DNA from: Hyphomicrobiaceae bacterium
GTDB taxonomy: Bacteria; Pseudomonadota; Alphaproteobacteria; Rhizobiales; Hyphomicrobiaceae
Assembly (NCBI GenBank): GCA_025359005.1
Contig: JANYHP010000368.1
Location: forward strand, 1 to 7,006
Direction: 5' to 3'
Length of the DNA stretch: 7,006 nt
This document shows, piece after piece, positions 1 through 5,990 of this stretch (positions within the stretch are counted from its first letter, which is position 1; each line of letters begins with the position of its first letter). Under the pieces are notes generated by a model. That model saw only the letters and a list, made by a program, of their open reading frames with translations, did not search any database and had not been told where the DNA came from. A program made the translations under genes and the position numbers.

Positions 1-1129
1 AGTAGGCGAACATCGAGAGCGCCTGCTCGGTCGGCAGCATGATCTTCATCAGCTGCCGGCGCATCAGCGGATAGTCGGCGCGGAGGCCGTTGGCGCCCAT
101 AGCCTGGATGCAGGCGGTGATGTGGACAATGGTTTTGTCGCCGGCGAATTTCTTGGCGTGCGCCGCCGCTTCCTGCGCGTCCGCGCCGGAGACAATGAGG
201 CGCGCCGCGCGATAAGTGAGCAAACGCAGGGCTTCCAGATCGTTCAGTGCATCGACCAGCGTCCAGCGCACACCCTGCAGATCCATCACCGTGCCGCCGA
301 ACAGGGTGCGCTGGTGGCCATATTTCACGGCGACGGCGATCGATTGTTCGAGCATACCGCAGCACATGGCGGCGACATAGGTGCGCGCGCCATTGATCGA
401 CGATAACGCCGCCTTGAAGGCCTGCCCGGCGGGGGCTGCCATCGCGTCATCGGGGGCGAAATAGCGCTCGAGACGGAAACCACCCGCGCCGATGGCGTGG
501 CCGCCGTGCAGCTCGAACGGCGGCAGGCGCACGAACCCGGGGCGATCGGCTTCGACGAAAAAACTGGCGATGCCACGCCAGCCCTGCGCCAGATCAGTCT
601 GTGCGTAGACCTGCGCCAGACCACAGTTGGCCGCATTGGTGATCCAGGCCTTCTCGCCGGTCAGCGCCCAGCCGCCGGGGATTTTTTCAGCGGACGTCTT
701 GATGGCGGCAAAGTCGCTGCCCGCGTGTGGCTCGGTCAGGCCCGGCGAGGCAATCATCTCAGCTGACAGCAGGCGCGGCAGCAGGCGTTCCACCATGGCC
801 GGGGCGCCGTCGCGGGCGAAGCGGACGAGGCCGTTGTGTACATTGACGAGGGCGAAGGCGAAGCCCATGTCGTGGCGCGCCAGTTCCTCGGCGACGCGCA
901 TCTTGCAGCCGAACGAATGCTGCGGGCCGCCATGGCGCTTTTCCAGTTCGATCGTGTGCAGACCCTCTCGCGCGGCCAGCCGCAGCGCGTCGAGTGGCTG
1001 ACGCCGGTCGTACTCCCACTGCTTGGCGCCGGCCGCGACGGTGGTCGCGCCAAACCGCTGCGCGCGGGCGATGAGTGCGCGCTCGGCCGGCTGCAAGGTC
1101 GCGTCGAATTCGGTGGTGAGCGGTGTCAT
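1..1129 (-). CDS. Acyl-CoA dehydrogenase family protein (3' end beyond window)
   Basis: Flavoenzyme family that oxidises an acyl-CoA thioester at the alpha-beta carbons, passing electrons to ETF; cytoplasmic. Reading the minus strand from the ATG at 1129 gives 376 uninterrupted codons to the window edge, so the stop is outside. Visible family marks are GLTEPHAGSD at residues 130-139 (fits the dehydrogenase signature), GEKAWITNA shortly after (flavin-side strand), QRTLFGG and a downstream DLQGVRW (helical C-terminal domain), and QAMGANGL near the end. KIMLPTEQ aligns with the KIYQIYEG segment of medium-chain enzymes, making Glu368 (bases 26-28) the likely catalytic base, followed by Gln rather than the usual Gly. 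Family members are about 380-400 residues, so only a short tail is missing. Start: 1129 places the first helix near residue 12, as usual; an in-frame ATG at 1159 has a better ribosome site (GAGG, 1168-1171) and would add 10 residues. Substrate cannot be told from sequence. Family assignment is secure. Confidence 0.9.
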   Translation of the reverse strand, partial: MTPLTTEFDATLQPAERALIARAQRFGATTVAAGAKQWEYDRRQPLDALRLAAREGLHTIELEKRHGGPQHSFGCKMRVAEELARHDMGFAFALVNVHNGLVRFARDGAPAMVERLLPRLLSAEMIASPGLTEPHAGSDFAAIKTSAEKIPGGWALTGEKAWITNAANCGLAQVYAQTDLAQGWRGIASFFVEADRPGFVRLPPFELHGGHAIGAGGFRLERYFAPDDAMAAPAGQAFKAALSSINGARTYVAAMCCGMLEQSIAVAVKYGHQRTLFGGTVMDLQGVRWTLVDALNDLEALRLLTYRAARLIVSGADAQEAAAHAKKFAGDKTIVHITACIQAMGANGLRADYPLMRRQLMKIMLPTEQALSMFAY

Positions 1130-1692
1130 GGTGGGACCGTAGCAGGCGCGAACAGCCATCGCCAATGCCTCACGATTGGGGAGAGCACGCCGCGCTGGTT
1201 GTCCGCCAGTCCATCTGTCCAAAATCAATTCCAAACCCTGTCGAAGACTGCATGCTGTTCCGGCACGATGGACGAAAGGCCGGCTTGGACGCCGGTGTGG
1301 GTTTGGTCCAGCGCAATGTACGTGCATCAGAAAAGACGGCAAAGACGAAGGTGTCGAGGGTCCCAAACATCTGAAGCGGCAGGGCCGGGCAGGGGCTGCA
1401 AAAGGTACCGACGGAGGTGATTTAGGCCCCGACCCAGCCTCTACGCCAGTCGCGCCGCCGAAGGCCCCCGTTCCAGCAGCCAAAAAGAACTGATGATAAA
1501 CAGCCGCCATTTCTCCGCGCCGTGGTGTGGGACGGCGGCCCATACATGGCACGACCCGCGCGAGCGGTTTGCCGGCGCTGGCTGAACGCATCCGGTCTCC
1601 CGTCGCGCCCTCCAGTCCCTGCGCCTATCGCCGCACCTGCCCTGCGACACCAGCGCAATAATCGTTTGAAATCAGACTTCGGCCGGATCGGC
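1130..1692. other. Intergenic stretch without a supportable gene
   Basis: This stretch separates the divergently transcribed dehydrogenase and RlpA-like genes, so both promoters should lie here or just to its right. Open frames exist on both strands (for example plus 1176-1493 and minus 1422-1658), but their translations are rich in Arg, Gly, Pro and Cys, lack domain-like patterns and overlap one another. The 3' part of the 1176-1493 frame has a hydrophilic Lys/Pro/Ala tail ending in VPAAKKN that looks more protein-like, but it lacks a well-placed start. GGAGGTGAT at 1413-1421 complements the 16S 3' end but has no start codon at a useful distance. I see no tRNA, terminator or repeat here. Confidence 0.5.
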
Positions 1693-1735
1693 GTTAACCA
1701 TGGCCGTTAACGATGTCTCGACGGCGGCGTTAACT
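1693..1735. promoter_or_regulatory. Cluster of three GTTAAC boxes, possible CtrA-type site
   Basis: GTTAAC occurs at 1693-1698, 1706-1711 and 1730-1735, three copies in 43 bases of otherwise GC-rich DNA. The first reads TTAACCAT (1694-1701), which matches the half-site form I recall for the alphaproteobacterial cell-cycle regulator CtrA; the full consensus is TTAA-N7-TTAA. Here the first two TTAA cores are separated by 9 bases rather than 7, so the fit is imperfect. The cluster lies about 120-160 bases upstream of an RlpA-like cell-envelope gene, a plausible class of target. Seen: the boxes and their spacing. Inferred: the regulator. Confidence 0.35.
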
Positions 1736-1840
1736 TTTGCAACTGGCGCACGTGAGCCGGCTGGTGCGACGCAATCCGCGCGTGCCTTCGGCGTCCGACC
1801 TTGACCGGCCGCCAGCCACACGGCGCGGCCGATGACGCAA

Positions 1841-1845
1841 AAGGA
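1841..1845 (+). promoter_or_regulatory. Ribosome binding site deciding the RlpA-like start
   Basis: AAGGA lies 10 bases before the ATG at 1856. The alternative in-frame ATG at 1832 has only GC-rich sequence without a Shine-Dalgarno match before it. This supports starting at 1856. Confidence 0.55.
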
Positions 1846-1855
1846 ACCGCTGCCC

Positions 1856-2623
1856 ATGTTGTCCATTCTTGCCCGCCCCGCCCTCGGTGCGGTGGCCATT
1901 GCTGCGCTCGTGTCCGTCGGCGTCGCCCAGCCGGCCGCTGCCAAGACGCCCGGCCACGAATACTGCTTCCACGGCACCTGCCACCGCGTGCATTCGCTGG
2001 AGGAAACCCGCCGGCTGGTCGGCACCACCACCACGCTCAAGGCCTCGTTCTATGACGACCCCAAGAACGATCGCTACAACCCGTCCAACATCACTTCGTC
2101 GGGCGAGTACTTCCGCGCCGACCGGGCGGACAACGCGGCGAGCCCCCTCTATCCGGACGGCACCAAGCTGCTGGTCTGGCACCCGGCCAGCCGCAAGGCA
2201 CTGGTGATCCGTATCAACAACGCCGGCCCCTACTGGGGTGATCGCACGCTCGACCTGTCGCGCGCTGCCGCCGACACCTTCGGCTTTCGTGGGGCGGGGG
2301 TGGCGCGCGTGCAGGTGCGCGTGATCCATGCGCCCTCCAAGGCGGAGGCCACCTACAAGCGCGGCCGCAGCTATCCGGCCACCGAAGGCTATATCGGGCG
2401 GTTCGCCAGCCTCGACGCCGCGCTGGTGACGCCGGCCGCGGCTGCGACGCGGCTGGCCTCCGCCGGTCCCGTCCCAGGGACGCCGTCGGTGCCCGGTGGC
2501 CGGCCGTCGGCATCGGCCGTCTCGCCCAACGCGGCGTCGGGTCTGCTGGATGCCCGTAACCTCACGCCATCGCGCTCTGTGGGCCGGCAGGTGCGCACGG
2601 CTGCGGCGATCCCGTTCCGCTGA
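1856..2623 (+). CDS. Secreted RlpA-like double-psi beta-barrel protein
   Basis: RlpA proteins are septal-ring lytic transglycosylases that cleave stem-peptide-free glycan during cell separation. This 255-residue protein starts with a hydrophobic signal peptide ending near AQPAAA (residues 24-29); there is no lipobox cysteine, so it is probably free in the periplasm rather than a lipoprotein. A Cys pair follows (YCFHGTCHRV, residues 36-45). The barrel domain spans about residues 60-158: KASFYDD, SSGEYF with the conserved Glu84, then RINNAGPYWGDRTLDLSRAA (residues 119-138). In active RlpA the fourth residue of that last motif is Asp (RIND-GP); here it is Asn122. The His of the usual AAH..LPFGT segment is replaced by Ser96. 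The tail (residues ~170-255) is Ala/Pro/Ser-rich and disordered-looking, with no SPOR domain. The start at 1856 is chosen for its AAGGA site and because it gives a cleaner signal peptide than the ATG at 1832. Fold is confident; lytic activity is doubtful. It could instead be a structural glycan-binding relative. Confidence 0.82.
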   Translation: MLSILARPALGAVAIAALVSVGVAQPAAAKTPGHEYCFHGTCHRVHSLEETRRLVGTTTTLKASFYDDPKNDRYNPSNITSSGEYFRADRADNAASPLYPDGTKLLVWHPASRKALVIRINNAGPYWGDRTLDLSRAAADTFGFRGAGVARVQVRVIHAPSKAEATYKRGRSYPATEGYIGRFASLDAALVTPAAAATRLASAGPVPGTPSVPGGRPSASAVSPNAASGLLDARNLTPSRSVGRQVRTAAAIPFR

Positions 2624-2790
2624 AGGGAGCGGCCGGCGCGCCCGCCACACTCGATCCGCTTTTCTAAGGTGATGCTCAGGGCCTGGGCGCGTCGTGCGTG
2701 AGCTTGCGTGATGCGTGTCATGCGGGCAAAGGGGGGAGCGGGCACGACGGCGTGCCGCACCGGGAAGCTGGCGGAAGATCGGGGCGGAGC

Positions 2791-4227
2791 ATGGCGGCGT
2801 TTCTGGCACGAGCGACGAGCCCAATCGGCGTGACGCCAGCTGCGGCGCGCGCCGGGGCTGGGCCTGAGACTGGTTTGCGTCCTCAACCGGCGCCTGGTGC
2901 AATGGCGCCTGGCGCTGCCGCAGGCGATGCCCGCGAGAAATTCCTGCCCCTGACGCGCAACGCGCTCATCGACCGGTTGACCGCGCGCGCCGTGTGGCCA
3001 TCCGGCCAGGCAGCCGAGGCGCGGCGTTTCTTTCGCTATCTCGACTTTTGGCGACACCAGTCCTACGTCGCCCGCCTGCTCGATCTTGAACTGACGTACG
3101 AGCCCTTCAGTCCCGACAGCGACCTGCTGATCACGCGCAAGTTCACCGGCGAGGAACGCATCGCCATGCAGAAGACGCTGGTGGCGCAGGTCCGCGCGCT
3201 GCTGGTCAACGCCAACTTCACCGAGATCGACAAATCACAGGTCGAGATCCTGACGCAAGGCTCGTTCTACGGCCTGGATCTGAGCTGCGATCTGTCCGTG
3301 TTCGACGAGGTGGCAATCTTCTATCGCGGCGCCAGCACGCGCACGGAGACGCGCCGCGACGCGCGCCGGCTCTATCTCCGCTCCCAGGAATTCGACGTGC
3401 CGATCTTCCGCCGGCTGTTCGTGCTGTTCAAGCTGAAGCCGTTCGAGGTGCGGGTCGCCGAGGTGATGGCCGAGCAGCACTGCGAGCGCCGCCAAGCCGA
3501 GCGCTTCGTGCGCCGCCTGCGCAAATCGCTGCCGGCCGGCACCAGTTCTGATTTCGTGTACATGAAGCTGTTCAAGAACATCCCCCATACCGACCTGGAG
3601 ATGGTGTTCCCCAACACGCAGGTGAAATTCCGCTTCCGTGACAAGCTGAAGCTCGGGTTCACGGCCGGCAGCGGCGTCGGCATGGGCGTTGCGGGCGCGG
3701 TGTCCAAGCTGGCGATCGCGGCGACGCCGTTCGGGTTGGCGGGCGCGGCGGCGGCCTTTGCCGGGGTGGCGGCCCGGCAGGTGGCCAACATCGTCGGCCA
3801 GCGCAACAAATACATGATGACCTTGGCGCAGAACCTCTACTTCCATGCCATGGCCGACAACCGCGGTGTGCTGACGTTGCTGGCCGACCGGGCCGCGGAA
3901 GAAGACGTGAAAGAGGAGATGCTGCTCTATAGCGTGCTGGCCAAGCAACCGGCCAACGTCCGCGATCTCGACGAGATCGACGCGGCCATCGAGCGCTATC
4001 TGAAAGCCACGTTCGGCTTTGATGCCAACTTCGATATCGACGATGCGTTGAAGCGTCTCATCGATGATGGCATCGTTACTCAGGCGCCCGACGGATCATT
4101 GGTGACGCTATCGCCGGCGGAGGCAGCCCTGCGCATCGATGCGTTGTGGGATGCCTATCTCGATCATCTGCCCGATACCGCGCCGCCCGAAGGCCGCGAG
4201 TTCGATGCGCGATTGCCACCGGTATGA
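2791..4227 (+). CDS. DUF3754 (TMEM143-like) membrane protein
   Basis: A 478-residue protein that I recognise as the DUF3754 family, whose biochemical role is not known to me. The strongest mark is SSDFVYMKLFKNIPHTDLEM continuing into VFPNTQVKFRFRDKLKLG at about residues 252-288; this acidic/aromatic block just before a membrane hairpin typifies the family. Residues 290-335 are Gly/Ala-rich and hydrophobic and probably form two membrane-spanning or membrane-inserting helices. The part before is soluble and charged; the C-terminal part (about 395-470) has the look of a small helical domain (IDDALKRLIDDGIV, then a short strand-like turn). The first 48 residues are a Pro/Ala/Gly-rich leader that is probably not conserved. 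Start: ATG 2791 is preceded by a GGGG run at 6 bases; GTG codons at 2752 and 2698 keep the frame open but would add poorly protein-like sequence, and ATG 2902 is a later option. It ends 31 bases before prmA, so co-transcription is likely. Confidence 0.78.
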   Translation: MAAFLARATSPIGVTPAAARAGAGPETGLRPQPAPGAMAPGAAAGDAREKFLPLTRNALIDRLTARAVWPSGQAAEARRFFRYLDFWRHQSYVARLLDLELTYEPFSPDSDLLITRKFTGEERIAMQKTLVAQVRALLVNANFTEIDKSQVEILTQGSFYGLDLSCDLSVFDEVAIFYRGASTRTETRRDARRLYLRSQEFDVPIFRRLFVLFKLKPFEVRVAEVMAEQHCERRQAERFVRRLRKSLPAGTSSDFVYMKLFKNIPHTDLEMVFPNTQVKFRFRDKLKLGFTAGSGVGMGVAGAVSKLAIAATPFGLAGAAAAFAGVAARQVANIVGQRNKYMMTLAQNLYFHAMADNRGVLTLLADRAAEEDVKEEMLLYSVLAKQPANVRDLDEIDAAIERYLKATFGFDANFDIDDALKRLIDDGIVTQAPDGSLVTLSPAEAALRIDALWDAYLDHLPDTAPPEGREFDARLPPV

Positions 4228-4258
4228 TCCCTGCCTCCATCAGTTCCCGGCGAGATGC

Positions 4259-5128
4259 ATGACCCAGACCAAACTGATCATCGAAACCGCCAGCTTTGAC
4301 GCGGCGCGCACCGTGGCGGGCTTCCTCGGTGAGGCGTGCGTGCCCGAGCCGCTGGCGGTGACGCTGTTCGAACACGGCGCGACCAATCATACGGTGGAAG
4401 CCTATTTCGACGCGCCGCCCGATCTGTCGCTGCTGATGGCGGCGCTGGCCGATCTAGGGGCCGCGACGCTGGGGGCGCCGGTCCTCGAAGCGGTGCCGGA
4501 TGAAAACTGGGTGTCGATTTCGCAGGCGGCGCTGCCACCCGTGTCGGCCGGCCGCTTCGTCGTGCACGGCAGCCACGACCGCGACAAGGTGGGCCACGCA
4601 CGCGGCGCCATTCTGATCGACGCGGGCGAAGCGTTCGGCACCGCGCATCATGCGACGACGCTGGGCTGTCTGCTGGCCATCGATCGGTTGACGCGCGGGC
4701 GTGCCTTCGGCCGTGTGCTCGATCTCGGCTGTGGCACGGGCGTGCTCGCCATTGCCGCGGCGCACGCCTTGCCGCACGCCAGCATCATCGCCAGCGATAT
4801 CGACCCGATCGCGACTGCCGTTGCCGCCGGCAACGCACGCGCCAACGGCATGGGAGGCCGCATCCGGTTCGTCACCGCGGCGGGGCTCGGCGATGGCCGT
4901 CTCGCCGGGCGCTACGATCTGGTGATCGCCAACATTCTGGCGCGGCCGTTGATCGAACTGGCGCCGCGTCTCAGGCGTGCGGTGGCGGCGGGCGGCCGCA
5001 TCGTGCTGTCGGGGCTGCTGGTCGGGCAGGCCAACGAGGTCTCCGCCCATTATCGCGCCGCCGGCTTCGCACTCGACCGCCGCCAGGACCTCGTCGGCTG
5101 GTCCATTCTCACGCTCAAGCTGCGGTGA
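4259..5128 (+). CDS. prmA: Ribosomal protein L11 methyltransferase
   Basis: Cytoplasmic SAM-dependent enzyme that trimethylates amino groups of ribosomal protein L11. The 289-residue length is normal. The N-terminal substrate-recognition domain covers about residues 1-75; the linker PDENW (from about residue 80) is typical. AFGTAHHATT (about residues 125-134) is the family's active-site loop, with Ala129 where I expect Gly (FGTGHH or FGTGTH in relatives). SAM motif I is LDLGCGTG at residues 154-161, the acidic ribose-binding segment is ASDIDP at 178-183, and the NILA motif sits at 225-228 after DLVIA. All expected landmarks are present, so it should be active. Start: ATG 4259 gives MTQTKLIIE, a standard N-terminus; an overlapping ATG at 4255 is out of frame, and the frame stays open upstream into the preceding gene without meaning. 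Only a weak GGCGAG lies before the start, suggesting reliance on transcription and translation from the DUF3754 gene. Confidence 0.95.
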   Translation: MTQTKLIIETASFDAARTVAGFLGEACVPEPLAVTLFEHGATNHTVEAYFDAPPDLSLLMAALADLGAATLGAPVLEAVPDENWVSISQAALPPVSAGRFVVHGSHDRDKVGHARGAILIDAGEAFGTAHHATTLGCLLAIDRLTRGRAFGRVLDLGCGTGVLAIAAAHALPHASIIASDIDPIATAVAAGNARANGMGGRIRFVTAAGLGDGRLAGRYDLVIANILARPLIELAPRLRRAVAAGGRIVLSGLLVGQANEVSAHYRAAGFALDRRQDLVGWSILTLKLR

Positions 5129-5213
5129 AGGGTGGCGGGCGGCGGTTGGTCTTGAAGCAGCAATTCTCAATGTGAAATTACACACCACTTTCAGTGGCGG
5201 GTTGGTCGCGACC

Positions 5214-5330
5214 TGTAGGGTGCGATAGCCCACTTCAGGCGTATTGCACCGGGACGGATGAGGTTTCAGCGTTGGTCGACGTGTCCTGGGGGCGGTGCAA
5301 TACGGCCCAAGAGGCCTATTGCACCCTACA
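5214..5330. repeat. REPIN-like doublet: two inverted 37-base hairpin units
   Basis: Two 37-base units (5214-5250 and the reverse complement of 5294-5330) face each other across a 43-base spacer and agree at about 31 of 37 positions. Each begins TGTAGGGTGC and ends GTATTGCACC in its own orientation. Each also folds by itself: GGTGCGATA (5219-5227) with TATTGCACC (5242-5250), and a perfect 9-base stem of GGTGCAATA (5294-5302) with TATTGCACC (5317-5325); both have 14-base loops containing a short GCC/GGC or GGCC/GGCC inner stem plus one bulged base in the mirrored position. This is the architecture of REP doublets (REPINs) mobilised by RAYT transposases. ACC flanks both ends (5211-5213 and 5331-5333), possibly a 3-base target duplication, or chance. 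No transposase is in the window. It lies between prmA and the ClpP-like gene. Confidence 0.75.
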
Positions 5331-5419
5331 ACCGGGGCGTCCTCCGGCGACAGTAAGAACTGCTGTTCATTATGGATCGTCGTTGCCTTGTCGCGGTGTT
5401 GGTGCAAGACTTTTACGGC

Positions 5420-5441
5420 TGCGGCGACGCGGCATTTTTTT
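5420..5441 (+). terminator. Weak terminator-like hairpin with T7 run
   Basis: TGCGGC (5420-5425) and GCGGCA (5429-5434) can pair around a GAC loop with one G-G mismatch, followed directly by seven T at 5435-5441. It ends about 40 bases before the ATG of the ClpP-like gene. It could terminate upstream transcription or act as a leader attenuator, but the stem is short and imperfect, so chance is a serious alternative. Confidence 0.3.
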
Positions 5442-5470
5442 GGCCCGCGACACGTGTCCGGATATTTCTT

Positions 5471-5474
5471 GGAG
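5471..5474 (+). promoter_or_regulatory. Ribosome binding site of the ClpP-like gene
   Basis: GGAG lies 8 bases before ATG 5483. It selects this start over the in-frame ATG at 5372, whose extra 37 residues would mask an otherwise normal signal peptide. Confidence 0.6.
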
Positions 5475-5482
5475 AACTGGAA

Positions 5483-5911
5483 ATGTCATTGCTGCAGAGA
5501 AGAATTTCCCGGGTCGGTTTCGCGCTTGCGGGTGCGCTCGTCTGCGGCGGCGCCATGTCGAGCGCGGCGCATGCCGAGGTGATCGACGTCAGCGATAATC
5601 ATGGCGGCAGCGTTGCCAACTATCGCGCCCGCTGGCAGGTGGCCGCCGCGCGCGGCGCCAGCGTGCGAGTGGTGGGGCCCTGCCAGTCGGCGTGTACCGT
5701 GCTGCTGGGTGAAATCCCGCGCAGCCGGATCTGCGTCATGCCGAGCGCGAAGTTCGGCTTCCATCTGGCCAAGTCGGCGAACGCCACGGCGACGCTGCGC
5801 GCGGCCTACGAGGCCGATATTACAGCCTGGATCGACGCCCACGGCGGACTGCGCGAGAGCTTCATCTGGATGCACGCGCCCGACACCTACAAGTTCTTCA
5901 AGAAGTGCTGA
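5483..5911 (+). CDS. Small secreted ClpP/crotonase-fold protein, putative Ser/His hydrolase
   Basis: A 142-residue protein with no name I recognise. It opens with basic residues (QRRISR), a hydrophobic stretch and an AHA cleavage site at residues 29-31, so it should be exported to the periplasm. The core GPCQSACTVLLG (65-76) through RICVMPSAKFGFH (82-94) lines up with the ClpP nucleophile and histidine strands: Ser69 and His94 are 25 residues apart, as are Ser97 and His122 of E. coli ClpP, with the LL pair and the Pro between them in register. Asp134 near the C-terminus is a possible third residue, but this is uncertain. WIDAHGGL followed by an end in Cys142 resembles short hypothetical exported proteins I recall from Rhizobiales. 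Three Cys (67, 71, 84) surround the proposed active site. No ATPase or obvious partner is adjacent. The start is fixed by GGAG 8 bases upstream. The fold is likely; protease activity is inference. Confidence 0.75.
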   Translation: MSLLQRRISRVGFALAGALVCGGAMSSAAHAEVIDVSDNHGGSVANYRARWQVAAARGASVRVVGPCQSACTVLLGEIPRSRICVMPSAKFGFHLAKSANATATLRAAYEADITAWIDAHGGLRESFIWMHAPDTYKFFKKC

Positions 5912-5990
5912 GGCGCGGACTTTTGAGGCAAGGACACGGCGCCGAGTGATCGTGTAGGTTGGGTAGACCAGACACACCAGCGGCGCCGCG

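Larger units (their letters stand above)
5129..5482. other. 354-base intergenic region after prmA
   Basis: Besides the REPIN-like doublet, this gap holds an AT-richer patch (about 5160-5195) with a small perfect hairpin CCACT-TTC-AGTGG (5185-5197) that lacks a T-run, so it is a poor terminator. It also holds a palindrome GACACGTGTC at 5449-5458 and a hairpin followed by T7 at 5420-5441. I find no convincing coding sequence; open frames crossing it are not protein-like. Confidence 0.6.

Noticed and set aside
1700..1804. 34-residue plus-strand frame starting inside the TTAAC cluster (MAVNDVSTAAL...)
   Set aside because: It has no ribosome site, and its start overlaps the putative operator. Length and composition do not separate it from chance.
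2675..2735. Run of GCGTG-like motifs (GTGCGTG, GCGTGATGCGTG)
   Set aside because: Irregular spacing and short units; looks like low-complexity GC-rich sequence rather than a defined repeat or iteron.
1730..2902. Long minus-strand open frame of 390 codons
   Set aside because: It lies antisense to the RlpA-like gene, whose plus-strand translation shows a signal peptide and a conserved barrel motif. The antisense product is Arg/Gly-rich with no recognisable pattern; high GC makes such frames common.
4454..5407. Minus-strand open frame of 317 codons
   Set aside because: It is antisense to prmA and runs through the repeat doublet; the translation is low in domain-like features and the prmA reading is unambiguous.
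5388..5416. TTGTCG-N17-TTTTAC as a sigma-70 promoter for the ClpP-like gene
   Set aside because: Spacing is right, but the matches are only about 4/6 and 3/6; too weak to list as a promoter.
5937..5988. Two CGGCGCCG palindromes (5937-5944 and 5981-5988) before the ABC ATPase
   Set aside because: GC-only 8-base palindromes are expected often in DNA of this composition; nothing else supports an operator.
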